Part shown: positions 16,063 to 26,855 of the stretch, one piece after another
How the letters are laid out: every line of letters begins with the position of its first letter
How positions within the stretch are numbered: position 1 is the first letter of the stretch
DNA from: Erwinia billingiae Eb661
GTDB lineage: Bacteria; Pseudomonadota; Gammaproteobacteria; Enterobacterales; Enterobacteriaceae
Direction: 5' to 3'
DNA length: 64,000 bases
Assembly: GCF_000196615.1 (NCBI RefSeq)
Contig: NC_014306.1
Coordinates: forward strand, 496,001-560,000
Made by a program: the position numbers and the translations under genes
Notes under the pieces: model-generated
Databases searched by the model: none
What the model was told of the DNA's origin: nothing
What the model saw: the letters and a program-made list of their open reading frames with translations, nothing else

Positions 16063-17364
16063 CTATAGAATCAGATGCCCAAAGATAAAGCCAAACAGCA
16101 CGGACAGTGCAATGGCCAGCGTGCCCGGCACAATAAACGAGTGGTTAAAGACAAACTTGCCAATGCGCGTTGAACCGGTATCGTCCATTTCTACCGCTGC
16201 CAGCAGCGTAGGGTAGGTTGGCAAGACAAACAGCGCGGAGACGGCAGCGAACGATGCCACGGCGGTGATGGGCGAAACGCCGAGCATCAGCGCGGCAGGC
16301 ATCAGGGCTTTGGTGGTCGCGGCCTGTGAGTAGAGAAGGGTGGAAGCAAAGAACAGGATCACTGCCAGCATCCACGGATAATCGGTCAGCAGATCGCCTG
16401 CCACCTGCTGGATCTCGCTAATGTGCGCTTTGACAAAGGTATCGCCGAGCCAGGCCACGCCCATCACGCAAATACAGGCGCTCATGCCGGATTTGAAGGT
16501 GCTGGCAGAAAGGATTTTGGCGGTATCCACTTTGCAGGTGAAGCAGATAATCGCCGCCACGGTCAGCATAAAGACCACAATCGCTTCATTACGCGGCAGC
16601 ACCGGATGGGTAATCAGGCCAACCGTATCGCTGATGGCGGTGGCATACAGCACCACCGCAACAATGCCCAGCAGGAACAGCAGCACCGACAGTTTTGCGC
16701 CGGGTTTCGCTTCAAAAACGCCTGCGCCACGCAGCACCGTTTCGCCTTTCGCCAGCCGCTGTTGGTAAATGGCATCTTCCTTCAGCTCTTTGCCGAGGAA
16801 GTTGGTGATCAGCGCCGCGAGGAAAATGGCGATCATGGTTGAGGGGATGGAGACGGCAAGCAGCGCCAGATAGCTGATGCCTTTTGGCTCCAGAATCCCC
16901 GCCAGAAACACCACCGCCGCTGAAATTGGCGAGGCGGTAATGGCAATCTGCGAAGCGACCACCGCGATTGATAACGGACGGGAAGGGCGAACGCCTTGCT
17001 CTTTTGCCACTTCCGCTATCACCGGTAAGGTGGAAAATGCCGTGTGGCCGGTTCCCGCCAGCAGCGTCATAAAGTAGGTCACCAGCGGCGCGAGGAAGGT
17101 GATATAGCGGGGCTGCTTCCTTAACAGACGTTCCGCCAGGCTCACCAGGTAATCCATCCCTCCGGCGACCTGCATGGCGGCAATCGCGGCAATCACTCCC
17201 ATAATGATTTCGATGACGTCGAAGGGAATGACGCCCGGCTTGATTTGGAAGCCCAGCGTTAAAATTAACATGCCCACACCGCCGGCAAAACCGATGCCAA
17301 TGCCGCCCAGCCGCGCTCCCAGATAAATCGCCAACAGGACGACAAGTAACTCCGGCACAATCAT
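16063..17364 (-). CDS. dcuA: DcuA, anaerobic C4-dicarboxylate transporter
   Basis: A 433-residue inner-membrane antiporter that exchanges aspartate, fumarate or malate for succinate and feeds fumarate respiration. It is strongly hydrophobic throughout, with the Dcu N-terminus (MIVPELLVVLLAIYLGARLG) and glycine-rich transport segments such as FLAPLVTYFMTLLAGTGHTAF. The length equals that of E. coli DcuA. It lies 117 bases downstream of aspA on the same strand, behind a clear terminator, so it is probably expressed from read-through plus a promoter of its own. The partner enzymes aspA and frdABCD are in this window. Confidence 0.97.
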   Translation of the reverse strand: MIVPELLVVLLAIYLGARLGGIGIGFAGGVGMLILTLGFQIKPGVIPFDVIEIIMGVIAAIAAMQVAGGMDYLVSLAERLLRKQPRYITFLAPLVTYFMTLLAGTGHTAFSTLPVIAEVAKEQGVRPSRPLSIAVVASQIAITASPISAAVVFLAGILEPKGISYLALLAVSIPSTMIAIFLAALITNFLGKELKEDAIYQQRLAKGETVLRGAGVFEAKPGAKLSVLLFLLGIVAVVLYATAISDTVGLITHPVLPRNEAIVVFMLTVAAIICFTCKVDTAKILSASTFKSGMSACICVMGVAWLGDTFVKAHISEIQQVAGDLLTDYPWMLAVILFFASTLLYSQAATTKALMPAALMLGVSPITAVASFAAVSALFVLPTYPTLLAAVEMDDTGSTRIGKFVFNHSFIVPGTLAIALSVLFGFIFGHLIL

Positions 17365-17422
17365 GATCTGCTCCTTGGGTTTTTTTGATAACTAACCGTT
17401 AATAATTTGTAGGCTGTGCCAT

Positions 17423-17462
17423 AAAAAAAGGCACGTCGTTCTGCGAACGCGCGTGCCTTAAA
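17423..17462 (-). terminator. aspA terminator
   Basis: On the minus strand AAGGCACG and CGTGCCTT form a long G+C-rich stem with an extra CGTTCGCAGAACG inner palindrome, followed by seven T. This is a strong rho-independent terminator between aspA and dcuA. Confidence 0.85.
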
Positions 17463-17481
17463 GGTCTGTCAGGTTAAGCTG

Positions 17482-18918
17482 TTATTGTTCATTTTCATCG
17501 GTATAGCGTTTGGCTTTGTATACCGGGAACATCAGGTTCTGCGTTGAGAAAATATCATCGAGTTCGGCTTCAGTCAGTAACCCGCGCTCCAGCACCACTT
17601 CCCGCACGCTTTTGCCCGTCTCGGCACAAATTTTGCCGACAATATCGCCGTTATGATGGCCGATGTACGGGTTGAGGTAGGTCACGATGCCGATCGAGTT
17701 GAAGACATAGGCCTCACACACCGCTTTGTTGGCAGTAATGCCGTTAACGCATTTTTCCAGCAGATTCGAACAGGCGTTGGTCAGAATATGCACCGACTCA
17801 AACAGGGCCTGGCCGATAACCGGTTCCATCACGTTCAACTGCAGCTGGCCTGCTTCAGACGCCATGGTCACGGTGACGTCATTGCCAATCACCTTGAAGC
17901 ACACCTGGTTGACGACTTCTGGCACCACCGGGTTCACTTTGGCCGGCATGATAGAAGAACCGGCCTGCAATTCTGGCAGGTTGATTTCATTCAGCCCGGC
18001 ACGCGGCCCGGATGAGAGCAGGCGCAGGTCATTACAGATTTTGGAGAGCTTGACCGCCAGGCGCTTCAGCGCGCTGTGTACCATCACGTAGGCACCGCAG
18101 TCTGAGGTCGCTTCAATCAGATCTTCTGCAGGAACGCAGGGCAGGTTACTGACTTCCGCTAACTTCTGTACCGCCAGCGCCTGATAGCCGTCCGGGGTGT
18201 TGAGGCGTGTGCCGATCGCCGTCGCGCCCAGATTCACTTCCAGCAGCAGTTCGCCGGTGCGCAGCAGGTTCTTGATCTCTTCATTCAGCAGCACGCTGTA
18301 GGCGTGGAATTCCTGACCGAGGGTCATTGGCACGGCATCCTGCAGCTGGGTACGGCCCATTTTCAGTATGGTTTCAAACTCCACGGCTTTGCGCTGGAAG
18401 CCTTCGCTTAACTGGCCGATAGCATCCAACAGCTTCAAAATAGAGGTATACACCGCGATACGAAAACCGGTTGGGTAGGCGTCATTGGTGGACTGGCACT
18501 TGTTGACGTGGTCATTCGGATTGAGGAACTGATAATCCCCTTTCTGATGGCCCATCAGCTCCAGACCAATATTGGCCAGCACTTCATTGGTGTTCATGTT
18601 GACCGAGGTGCCGGCACCGCCCTGATAGACATCAATCGGGAACTGGTCCATGCATTTGCCGTTATTCAGCACTTCATCACAGGCCTGAATAATGGTGTTC
18701 GCGATATGGCGGGGAATGGTCTGCAACTCTTTGTTGGCCATCGCGGCGGCTTTTTTCACCATCACCATGCCGCGGACAAACTCAGGGATATCGCTGATTT
18801 TACTGTTACTGATGTAGAAATTTTCAATCGCACGCAGAGTGTGAACACCGTAGTAAGCATCTGCCGGAACTTCACGCATACCTAACAGGTCTTCTTCGAT
18901 ACGAATGCTATTTGTCAT
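17482..18918 (-). CDS. aspA: AspA, aspartate ammonia-lyase
   Basis: A 478-residue aspartase that splits L-aspartate into fumarate and ammonia, supplying the electron acceptor for fumarate reductase. The fumarase/aspartase signature [11 protein letters not shown] is present near residue 320, along with the substrate-binding segments TNDAYPTG and [17 protein letters not shown]. The start at 18918 ([13 protein letters not shown]) follows an AGAAGG site and gives exactly the E. coli length; the frame runs 12 codons further up, without support. A CRP site lies upstream, as expected for a catabolite-controlled gene. Confidence 0.98.
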   Translation of the reverse strand: MTNSIRIEEDLLGMREVPADAYYGVHTLRAIENFYISNSKISDIPEFVRGMVMVKKAAAMANKELQTIPRHIANTIIQACDEVLNNGKCMDQFPIDVYQGGAGTSVNMNTNEVLANIGLELMGHQKGDYQFLNPNDHVNKCQSTNDAYPTGFRIAVYTSILKLLDAIGQLSEGFQRKAVEFETILKMGRTQLQDAVPMTLGQEFHAYSVLLNEEIKNLLRTGELLLEVNLGATAIGTRLNTPDGYQALAVQKLAEVSNLPCVPAEDLIEATSDCGAYVMVHSALKRLAVKLSKICNDLRLLSSGPRAGLNEINLPELQAGSSIMPAKVNPVVPEVVNQVCFKVIGNDVTVTMASEAGQLQLNVMEPVIGQALFESVHILTNACSNLLEKCVNGITANKAVCEAYVFNSIGIVTYLNPYIGHHNGDIVGKICAETGKSVREVVLERGLLTEAELDDIFSTQNLMFPVYKAKRYTDENEQ

Positions 18919-19122
18919 GAGAACCTTCTTGTTTTTGCTACCGGATACACCCAATCATTCGGTGTAGATCATCACAATCAAAGTGAATCTTTGGTCATGA
19001 ACAGCCTCGGCCGACATTTTATCCATTTGCGGTAGACTGAGCACGATCATATTCTGTTAAGGGCGAAAAGCCTGAATCCAGATCACTTAAATTGCGTTCA
19101 TTTTCAGCCATCTTCGACACAG

Positions 19123-19138
19123 TGTGATGCGGGTCACA
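19123..19138. promoter_or_regulatory. CRP (cAMP receptor protein) binding site
   Basis: A perfect TGTGA-N6-TCACA palindrome lies in the 361-base gap between the divergent aspA and fxsA genes, 205 bases from the aspA start and 142 from fxsA. E. coli aspA is known to be activated by CRP, so catabolite control of aspA, fxsA or both is likely. No other clear element was found in 18919-19279; an FNR dyad was looked for and not seen. Confidence 0.75.
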
Positions 19139-19279
19139 TACCGCTGACCAACATGAATTTCGTATAAGGTAGTTGAAAAATGCTCTGTAAGAGCCCATTT
19201 CATTACTCTACGATCGTGACGATCCCTCTTTTTGCCGTCCCGCTGTGAGCGAGATGGCCCGGACAGACAGGAGACTGCG

Positions 19280-19741
19280 GTGCGCTGGTTACCGTTTTTA
19301 GTGCTATTTATTCTCGCCTGGATTGAGATCACCATTTTCATTCAGGTGGCCCACGTGATGGGCGTGCTGCTGACGCTGCTGCTGGTGGTGTTCAGCTCGT
19401 TGATCGGTATCTCTCTGGTCAAAAACCAGGGGATGAAAAACTTTATGCTGATGCAGCAGAAGCTGGCGGTGGGCGACAGCCCTGCCGCGGAGATGATCAA
19501 GAGCGTGTCGTTGATCATCGCCGGCTTCCTGCTGCTGCTGCCGGGTTTCTTCACCGATTTCCTCGGGTTGCTGCTGTTGCTGCCGCCGGTGCAAAAGCAT
19601 CTGACGCTGAAGCTGATGCCGCATCTGAAAGTCTGGCGTGGTGCCGGCGCTGGCCCGGACAGTGGCTTCACCGTTGACGGTGAATTCGAGCGAAAAGACA
19701 GCAAACTGCTTGAACACGACGATCCAGAGGATCGCCGATAA
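19280..19741 (+). CDS. fxsA: FxsA, inner-membrane protein
   Basis: A 153-residue polytopic inner-membrane protein. In E. coli FxsA, in excess, relieves F-plasmid exclusion of phage T7; its cell function is unknown. Hydrophobic helices are at about residues 2-20, 25-45 and 70-97, with a conserved [11 protein letters not shown] and [21 protein letters not shown]. The tail is hydrophilic and charged. The start is the GTG at 19280 (VRWLPF), supported by an AGGAGA site and the E. coli N-terminus; an ATG 48 bases up has neither. Divergent from aspA. In E. coli yjeH lies between fxsA and groS but is missing here. Confidence 0.93.
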   Translation: MRWLPFLVLFILAWIEITIFIQVAHVMGVLLTLLLVVFSSLIGISLVKNQGMKNFMLMQQKLAVGDSPAAEMIKSVSLIIAGFLLLLPGFFTDFLGLLLLLPPVQKHLTLKLMPHLKVWRGAGAGPDSGFTVDGEFERKDSKLLEHDDPEDRR

Positions 19742-19750
19742 CTGAGCCGA

Positions 19751-19778
19751 AGGCGGGATTTCCCGCCTTTTTGCTTTT
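19751..19778 (+). terminator. fxsA terminator
   Basis: AGGCGGGA and TCCCGCCT form a stem with a two-base core loop, followed by TTTTGCTTTT. It ends fxsA transcription before the groE promoter. Confidence 0.85.
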
Positions 19779-19843
19779 CAGGGGAAACGATTGCCTGTTA
19801 TTTGCGCAGTTGGTTCGCAGAAGCGAAATTTTTATTTTTTTCC

Positions 19844-19873
19844 CCTTGAAAGCCCCTCCGCCAGGCCCTATCT
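19844..19873 (+). promoter_or_regulatory. sigma32 heat-shock promoter of groSL
   Basis: CCTTGAAA and CCCTATCT are separated by 14 bases, matching the sigma32 consensus (CTTGAAA, 13-16 bases, CCCCATnT). It lies 80 bases before the groS start and closely resembles the E. coli groE promoter. Confidence 0.85.
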
Positions 19874-19953
19874 CTTTCGTCACGAGGTCGGTGCCAGTGA
19901 AGCCCGGCGTTCATCCCAAAAACCTGATTGGACTTCTCAAAGGAGAGTTATCA

Positions 19954-20247
19954 ATGAAAATTCGTCCATTGCACGACCGTGTTATCGTCAAGCGTAAAGA
20001 AGTGGAATCTAAATCAGCTGGCGGCATCGTGCTGACTGGCTCCGCAGCCGGTAAATCTACCCGTGGCGAAGTACTGGCTGTTGGCAATGGCCGTATCCTG
20101 GAAAGCGGCGATGTGAAACCGCTGGACGTGAAGGTTGGCGACGTCGTCATCTTCAGCGAAGGTTACGGTGCTAAAACTGAGAAAATCGACAACCAGGAAG
20201 TGCTGATCATTTCTGAAAGCGACATTCTGGCAATTGTTGAAGCGTAA
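19954..20247 (+). CDS. groS: GroES co-chaperonin
   Basis: A 97-residue co-chaperonin that caps the GroEL ring. The N-terminus [16 protein letters not shown] and the mobile loop ([11 protein letters not shown]) are typical, and the length equals that of E. coli GroES. The ATG at 19954 follows AAAGGAGAG; the open frame reaches 19771, but that is leader sequence containing the heat-shock promoter. groL follows after 45 bases in the same operon. Confidence 0.99.
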   Translation: MKIRPLHDRVIVKRKEVESKSAGGIVLTGSAAGKSTRGEVLAVGNGRILESGDVKPLDVKVGDVVIFSEGYGAKTEKIDNQEVLIISESDILAIVEA

Positions 20248-20265
20248 TTACGCGTAACTCACTGA

Positions 20266-21936
<1,671 letters not shown>

Positions 21937-21994
21937 TGCCTGCCGGCTGGCTATAACGCTCCCCGTCGTCTTTGACGGGAAGGGCAGCCTCCTG

Positions 21995-22030
21995 AAAAAC
22001 CCCCGTTTTATAACGGGGGTTTTTCTTTTT
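21995..22030 (+). terminator. groSL operon terminator
   Basis: AAAAACCCCCGTT and AACGGGGGTTTTT form a perfect stem around TTAT, followed by more T. Strong rho-independent terminator. Confidence 0.95.
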
Positions 22031-22172
22031 GGGGGGAAGATAGTAAAGTTATGGCGCAAGCAGTAGCCCGAACAAGGATTTATCTGTGTTGGGCAACGGA
22101 AGCTTCACCAAGGTTGTCGATTTCCGGTACGCTCAGAACTGATTCTGATGATGATAATAATGGGGATTTAAA

Positions 22173-22526
22173 ATGCGGATTAAGGTCTTGCTGGGACTTT
22201 CAGTAGCGACTGCGCTGCTGGCAGGCTGTAGCAGCAGTTCTAACACCCTGAGTGCTGCGGGTGAGCGCGTCAGCTTCACCGACCAGCAACCAGCCAAAGA
22301 GTGCCAGCTGCTGGGCAACCTGACCGGCGAACAGAGCAACTGGTTGAGCGGTGCAGGCGGCGGCGAAAGCAGCTCGCTGCGTGGCGCGGCCAACGATCTG
22401 CGCAACCGTGCGGCAGAAATGGGCGGCAACACCATTTACGGTGCAACCAGCCCAACACAGAATATCTGGTCAAGCTTTGCCCCGCTGGACAGCAAAATGA
22501 GCGGCCAGGTGTATAAGTGCCCTTAA
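22173..22526 (+). CDS. yjeI: YjeI, DUF4156 lipoprotein
   Basis: A 117-residue lipoprotein of unknown function. The signal peptide ends in a lipobox (ALLAGCSS, Cys at about residue 19). The mature part matches E. coli YjeI: ECQLLGNLTGEQSNWLSG, then SSLRGAANDLRNRAAEMGGN and a C-terminal GQVYKCP. Its place between groL and epmB is the same in E. coli. Confidence 0.92.
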   Translation: MRIKVLLGLSVATALLAGCSSSSNTLSAAGERVSFTDQQPAKECQLLGNLTGEQSNWLSGAGGGESSSLRGAANDLRNRAAEMGGNTIYGATSPTQNIWSSFAPLDSKMSGQVYKCP

Positions 22527-22597
22527 CCGTTTGTGGAAAGCCTCTGTCGTCTGGGCCGCGTTATCGCTGCCGGTAGAGTGTTTAAAGCAGATAAGAA

Positions 22598-22626
22598 AGC
22601 GGGGAGGATCGATGATCCTCCCCGCT
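22598..22626. terminator. two-way terminator between yjeI and epmB
   Basis: AGCGGGGAGGATC and GATCCTCCCCGCT form a 13-base perfect stem between two converging genes, with T-rich sequence on the + side. It probably stops both transcripts. Confidence 0.85.
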
Positions 22627-22644
22627 GTTGTTTTCAGGATGGGC

Positions 22645-23673
22645 TTAAACCTGTCTTAGCTGTAAATCGAGCGGCGTTTTACTCGGTTCTCCGCCAATTT
22701 CACGGGCCAGTTTCGGCACCATATAGCCGGAAACGTTGGCCAACAGTTCCCGCATAATCGCCCTGGCATCGTCATCCGACACGTAGAAATGCGCCGCACC
22801 CTGTACTTTATCCAGCACATGCAGGTAATAAGGCAGCACGCCGGCATCAAACAGCGCGTTGCTGAGCGTCGCCAGCGTGGTCGCATCGTCGTTGATATTG
22901 CGCAGCAAAACGCTCTGGTTAAGCAGTGTCACGCCCGCGCTCTTCAGCAGTTGCAACGCGTCCCGCAGCGCGTCATCAATCTCCTGGGCGTGATTAATGT
23001 GCGTCACCATCAGCACCTGCAACCGCGACTGCGCCAGGCGCTGGCAGAGCGTGCGGGTGATGCGGCTGGGGATTACCACTGGTAAACGGCTGTGGATGCG
23101 CAGGCGTTTCAGGTGGGGGATCTGCTCCAGTTCGCCGATCAGCCAGTCCAGTTCGCTGTCTTTTGCCATCAACGGATCGCCACCGGAGAAAATAATCTCA
23201 TCCAGTTCTGGCTGCTCTCGGATATACTCCAGGGCTTGCTGCCAGTTGCGCTTGTTTCCCTGGTTATCCTGGTAGGGGAAATGGCGGCGGAAACAGTAGC
23301 GGCAGTTAACCGCACAGCCGCCTTTGACCAGCAACAGCGCACGATTGCGATATTTATGTAACAGACCCGGCACCACGCTGCTCTGCTCATCGAGCGGGTC
23401 AGTACTGTAACCCGGAGCATCAACAAACTCCTGGCTGGCGGTGATTACCTGCAGCAGGAGCGGATCTTGTGGATCGCCTTTTTGCATTCTGGACGCGAAG
23501 GCCCGTGGGACGCGCAGGGCAAACAGACGTCGGGCATCACTGCCGGCCGTCAGCTCCGGGTGCGAATCGAGGCCTAAAAGTTGCAGTAATTCATTTGGGT
23601 CGGTGATTACATCCGCAAGTTGATGCAACCATTCTTCTCGCGAAGGGGTTTTTAGGGTTACAATGTGTGCCAT
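22645..23673 (-). CDS. epmB: EpmB, lysine 2,3-aminomutase for elongation factor P
   Basis: A 342-residue radical-SAM enzyme that turns (S)-alpha-lysine into (R)-beta-lysine for attachment to elongation factor P. The radical-SAM cluster is GGCAVNCRYCFRR, with the CxxxCxxC spacing, near residue 120, followed by the SAM-binding EIIFSGGDPL segment. The length matches E. coli EpmB. It is divergent from efp, its substrate gene, with a 41-base shared gap, and epmA is 5 kb away in this window, so two of the three modification enzymes are here. Confidence 0.96.
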   Translation of the reverse strand: MAHIVTLKTPSREEWLHQLADVITDPNELLQLLGLDSHPELTAGSDARRLFALRVPRAFASRMQKGDPQDPLLLQVITASQEFVDAPGYSTDPLDEQSSVVPGLLHKYRNRALLLVKGGCAVNCRYCFRRHFPYQDNQGNKRNWQQALEYIREQPELDEIIFSGGDPLMAKDSELDWLIGELEQIPHLKRLRIHSRLPVVIPSRITRTLCQRLAQSRLQVLMVTHINHAQEIDDALRDALQLLKSAGVTLLNQSVLLRNINDDATTLATLSNALFDAGVLPYYLHVLDKVQGAAHFYVSDDDARAIMRELLANVSGYMVPKLAREIGGEPSKTPLDLQLRQV

Positions 23674-23714
23674 TTTTTTGGCTTAGTACCAGTATTAAAT
23701 TGTAGAGGGCCTTT

Positions 23715-24281
23715 ATGGCGACTTATTCTAGCAACGATTTCCGTCCCGGTCTTAAAATCATGTTCGAAGGCGAACCTTACGCTATCGAATCGAGCGAGTT
23801 CGTTAAACCAGGTAAAGGTCAGGCTTTTGCACGCGTTAAAATGCGTCGCCTGCTGACCGGTACCCGCGTTGAGAAAACGTTCAAATCTACCGACTCCGCT
23901 GAAGGCGCAGACGTTGTAGATACTAACCTCAACTACCTGTACAACGACGGTGAGTTTTACCACTTCATGCACCCGGAAACCTTCGAACAGCACCCTGTTG
24001 AAGAGAAGACCGTGGGCGATGCCGCTAAATGGCTGCTGGATAACGCAGAATGTATCGTAACCCTGTGGAACGGTAAGCCGATCCAGGTGTTGCCACCAAA
24101 CTTCGTTGAACTGGAAATCACTGATACCGACCCAGGCCTGAAAGGCGACACTGCGGGTACTGGCGGCAAGCCAGCCACGCTGTCTACCGGTGCCGTGGTG
24201 AAAGTGCCTCTGTTCGTGCAGATTGGCGAAGTGATCCGTGTGGATACCCGTTCAGGCGAATACGTTTCTCGCGTGAAATAA
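23715..24281 (+). CDS. efp: Elongation factor P
   Basis: A 188-residue tRNA-shaped protein that rescues ribosomes stalled on proline runs. The lysine that EpmA modifies is Lys34, seen in [13 protein letters not shown] at the tip of the N-terminal domain, so the factor is of the beta-lysylated type, in agreement with epmA and epmB nearby. Two OB-fold domains follow. The ATG has GAGGG upstream. Confidence 0.99.
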   Translation: MATYSSNDFRPGLKIMFEGEPYAIESSEFVKPGKGQAFARVKMRRLLTGTRVEKTFKSTDSAEGADVVDTNLNYLYNDGEFYHFMHPETFEQHPVEEKTVGDAAKWLLDNAECIVTLWNGKPIQVLPPNFVELEITDTDPGLKGDTAGTGGKPATLSTGAVVKVPLFVQIGEVIRVDTRSGEYVSRVK

Positions 24282-24293
24282 GCCCGATGAAGT

Positions 24294-24320
24294 GGGCCTG
24301 ACTGTCAGGCCCTTTTCTTT
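24294..24320 (+). terminator. efp terminator
   Basis: GGGCCTGA and TCAGGCCC flank a three-base loop and are followed by TTTTCTTT. It lies directly after the efp stop. Confidence 0.9.
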
Positions 24321-24340
24321 AACGATGTGAGCTGAATCAG

Positions 24341-24472
24341 ATGATGAAGTGGTTAAAACTCATTGCTGTCGCAGTGCTTATGACCAGTGCGCTCAGCGCC
24401 TGCAATACCTTCCACGGTTTTGGTGAGGATGTTCAACACCTCGGCGGTGCTATCTCACACGCAGCCAACTAG
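24341..24472 (+). CDS. ecnA: Entericidin A (antidote lipoprotein)
   Basis: A 43-residue lipoprotein. In the entericidin pair EcnA is the antidote to the bacteriolytic lipoprotein EcnB. The signal peptide ends in ALSACNT (lipobox Cys at residue 21), and the short mature part (FHGFGEDVQHLGGAISHAAN) is the amphipathic entericidin helix. ATG codons at 24341 and 24344 are both possible; the first gives the MMK start known from E. coli. It lies between efp and ecnB, as in E. coli. Confidence 0.93.
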   Translation: MMKWLKLIAVAVLMTSALSACNTFHGFGEDVQHLGGAISHAAN

Positions 24473-24580
24473 TCTCTCTTCGCAAAAAATGTCCTTTTGC
24501 TACCTGCCTCAATAGCATGTGGTTAAATTACGGCTATGCTTAATTCGCTGTACTTTACTTCACGCTAAAAGGACATTCTC

Positions 24581-24715
24581 ATGTTAAAGAAAAGTATTAT
24601 TTCAATTCTTTCTGTACTGGTGCTCTCTTCGGTGCTCACAGCTTGTAATACCACGCGTGGCGTGGGTGAAGACGTGTCAGCCGGTGGCCAGGCGATTCAA
24701 AAAAGCGCTCAGTAA
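24581..24715 (+). CDS. ecnB: Entericidin B (toxin lipoprotein)
   Basis: A 44-residue lipoprotein, the lytic member of the entericidin pair, known in E. coli to be induced in stationary phase by sigmaS. The lipobox is VLTACNT (Cys at residue 22), followed by [20 protein letters not shown], the typical entericidin helix. A strong AAAGGAC site precedes the ATG. The 108-base gap after ecnA contains GGCTATGCTTAA (24532-24543), a plausible sigmaS-type -10 element, so ecnB may have its own promoter. Confidence 0.93.
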   Translation: MLKKSIISILSVLVLSSVLTACNTTRGVGEDVSAGGQAIQKSAQ

Positions 24716-24722
24716 TTACGGT

Positions 24723-24742
24723 GCCGGTGCTCCCGCACCGGC
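24723..24742. terminator. hairpin between ecnB and blc
   Basis: GCCGGTGC and GCACCGGC flank a four-base loop between the two converging genes. A T-rich stretch (CATTGTTTA) follows on the + strand. Probable terminator. Confidence 0.65.
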
Positions 24743-24750
24743 CTCATTGT

Positions 24751-25278
24751 TTACTTCCCCTGGTTCACCCAAATCAGCTTGCTGACATCAAAGCCATTCT
24801 CACGGGCCTTCGCTAACAACGACGCTTTGACCTGATCCGAAATCTGCGGCGTGCGGGAAAGGATCCACAGATAGTCCCGGTTCGGGCCGCTCACCAGCGA
24901 ATACTGATAGTCGTTATCCAGCGCAATCACGTTGTATCCGCCATAGAACGGGCCAAAGAAGGAGACCTTCAGGGCTGCGCGGCTCTGTGGTCCGGTAAAG
25001 TAGGCTTTACCTTCACTCTGCTGCCAGCGCTGCTTCTCGACGTTATAACCGCGATTAATGACCTTCAGACCGCCATCATCACGCTTGCTGTAGGTGGCGG
25101 TGACATGATCGAGCCCACGTTCAAACGAGTGATCCAGCCTGGCGATTTCATACCAGTCACCCAGATAAAGATCGGCATTAAAGCCTTCGACTGGCGTCAC
25201 GCCCTTGGGCGGCGTGGTGCTACAGGCAACGGAGAGCAGGGCGACGGTGCCGGCAACCAGATTTTTCCACAGAGACAT
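24751..25278 (-). CDS. blc: Blc, outer-membrane lipocalin
   Basis: A 175-residue lipocalin lipoprotein that binds fatty acids and lysophospholipids at the outer membrane. The lipobox is LLSVACST (Cys at residue 19), followed by the lipocalin signature GDWYEIARLDHSFERG near residues 45-60, and the conserved FFGPFYGGYNVIALD and YLWILSRTP segments. In E. coli sugE and ampC flank blc; both are absent here, so blc directly follows the frd operon. Confidence 0.96.
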   Translation of the reverse strand: MSLWKNLVAGTVALLSVACSTTPPKGVTPVEGFNADLYLGDWYEIARLDHSFERGLDHVTATYSKRDDGGLKVINRGYNVEKQRWQQSEGKAYFTGPQSRAALKVSFFGPFYGGYNVIALDNDYQYSLVSGPNRDYLWILSRTPQISDQVKASLLAKARENGFDVSKLIWVNQGK

Positions 25279-25324
25279 AGGCTATTCCTTTACGATTGAA
25301 TAGCTTGAGTATAGAGGAAGTTTA

Positions 25325-25342
25325 GGCGGCAGGGTTGCCGCC
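25325..25342 (-). terminator. frd operon terminator
   Basis: GGCGGCA and TGCCGCC flank a four-base loop just after the frdD stop. T content afterwards is modest. Probable end of the frdABCD transcript. Confidence 0.6.
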
Positions 25343-25348
25343 TGTGGA

Positions 25349-25705
25349 TTACAGGGTGATCACCCCAATTGCCGTTACTACGGTGAGGATCGCCGCCAGC
25401 CCATAGAACAGCCATTTCGCGGCGGGAACGTGCAGGCGAATGTCGTGCATGCCGTGATGAAGACGGTGAAGCGCGCACCACACCGGCATCACGATGGTCA
25501 GAAACAGGAACAGACGGCCGGGCAGGGTTTGTGCGGCCTGCAGCAGGTGCGTATAGCTGAGCCCCCGCTCCGTGCCGATGCCCAACGGAAGGAGGATGCC
25601 AGCCAGCAGCACCACCACCGGCGAGACGATCGCCGCCCACATCCCTCCGGCACCAAACAGCCCCCAGAACACCGGTTCATCTGAACGCATGGCCTTATTT
25701 TTCAC
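25349..25705 (-). CDS. frdD: FrdD, fumarate reductase membrane anchor
   Basis: A 118-residue inner-membrane subunit that, with FrdC, anchors the FrdAB catalytic unit and binds menaquinol. Three membrane helices are visible, along with the conserved [16 protein letters not shown] and [10 protein letters not shown]. It starts with GTG at 25705, overlapping the frdC stop by four bases (GTGA), so translation is coupled. Last gene of the operon. Confidence 0.97.
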   Translation of the reverse strand: MKNKAMRSDEPVFWGLFGAGGMWAAIVSPVVVLLAGILLPLGIGTERGLSYTHLLQAAQTLPGRLFLFLTIVMPVWCALHRLHHGMHDIRLHVPAAKWLFYGLAAILTVVTAIGVITL

Positions 25706-26109
25706 AGCGACTCCTTAATAAGCAGTGCCCATGTCAGCAGGATCAGGCTGACCACCACCATCGCCAGCCACAGTCCTTTAATCACCGGGGCGGGAGACAT
25801 TTTTTTGCCCCCCAATACGATGACCTGAGCTTTGGGTGCCAGCTCAAACCAGGTTTTGCTGTGCAGCAAGGCGGCGGCCAGCGCGACGATATTGATCAGC
25901 AGCATGATAGGATGTTGTAAGACTGCGACGAACGCCTGCCAGCTCTGCTCGCCATTCTTCAACGCAAACAGCCCGAAAATCATCTCCAGGCTGAACCACA
26001 GCGCCGGCAATGCCGTGGCTTCGCGCAGCATGTAAAAACGGTAATAGCCAGACTTCTGCCACCAGTTAGCGGTCATCGGGCGATGGAAGGGTTTCCGTTT
26101 GGTTGTCAT
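25702..26109 (-). CDS. frdC: FrdC, fumarate reductase membrane anchor
   Basis: A 135-residue inner-membrane subunit with three hydrophobic helices and the E. coli-like N-terminus [36 protein letters not shown], with the Glu near residue 29 used in quinol binding in E. coli, is conserved. The start at 26109 follows a GGGAG site 11 bases after the frdB stop; the longer open frame upstream overlaps frdB and is rejected. Confidence 0.97.
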   Translation of the reverse strand: MTTKRKPFHRPMTANWWQKSGYYRFYMLREATALPALWFSLEMIFGLFALKNGEQSWQAFVAVLQHPIMLLINIVALAAALLHSKTWFELAPKAQVIVLGGKKMSPAPVIKGLWLAMVVVSLILLTWALLIKESL

Positions 26110-26120
26110 TTCTGGGCTCC

Positions 26121-26855
26121 CTACTGCGGTCTGAGGGTGGTGATAAGGTAATCCTGGGCGCTTGCCACTTTGCTTTGCTGGATCGCCGCCGCAGGATCGA
26201 CATGTTTCGGGCAGACCTCCGAGCAGAAACCGACAAAGGTGCAGGGCCATACGCCGTTATCGCCGTTGAGCGTCGGCATTCGCTGCGCCTTGCCTTGATC
26301 GCGGCTGTCCAGGTTGTAGCGATGTGCCAGGGTGATGGCCGCCGGCCCAATAAATTCCGGGTTAAGGCCAAACTGCGGGCAGGCGGCGTAACACAGGCCG
26401 CAGTTGATGCAGCCGGAGAACTGATGATATTTGGCCATCTGAGTCGGCGTTTGCCGCTGAGGGCCGCGATCGGCATTCCGTGCATTACCGATGATCCACG
26501 GTTTTACCGCCTCCAGGCTTTCGATAAAGCGGCTCATATCCACAACCAAATCGCGCTCAACCGGGAAGTGGGCCAGCGGTTCGACCAGCAGGCCGTCGGG
26601 GTAATGACGCAGAAAGGTTTTGCAGGCCAGTTTCGGGATGCCATTGACCATCATGCCGCAGGAGCCACATATTGCCATGCGGCAGGACCAGCGGTAGGAC
26701 AGGTCAAACGCCAGGTTATCTTTAATAAATCCCAGTGCATCGAGCAGAGAAGTCTGGTCATCCCAGGGCACGTCGAAGATCTCATGACGCGGCACCCTGT
26801 CGGACTCCGGGTTATAACGCTGAACGGTGATTTTACAGCGAGCGAGTTCACTCAT
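26121..26855 (-). CDS. frdB: FrdB, fumarate reductase iron-sulfur subunit
   Basis: A 244-residue electron-transfer subunit that carries electrons from menaquinol to the FAD of FrdA. Three cluster sites are seen: the [2Fe-2S] ligands in [10 protein letters not shown], the [4Fe-4S] ligands in [12 protein letters not shown], and the [3Fe-4S] ligands in [14 protein letters not shown]. The length equals that of E. coli FrdB. The start at 26855 (MSELARCKI) overlaps the frdA 3' end by 8 bases; longer versions would extend into frdA. Confidence 0.98.
   Translation of the reverse strand: MSELARCKITVQRYNPESDRVPRHEIFDVPWDDQTSLLDALGFIKDNLAFDLSYRWSCRMAICGSCGMMVNGIPKLACKTFLRHYPDGLLVEPLAHFPVERDLVVDMSRFIESLEAVKPWIIGNARNADRGPQRQTPTQMAKYHQFSGCINCGLCYAACPQFGLNPEFIGPAAITLAHRYNLDSRDQGKAQRMPTLNGDNGVWPCTFVGFCSEVCPKHVDPAAAIQQSKVASAQDYLITTLRPQ

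Noticed and set aside
18919..19279. An FNR dyad in the aspA-fxsA gap
   Set aside because: AATCAAAGTGAAT near 18976 resembles half of such a site but has no partner half at the right distance.
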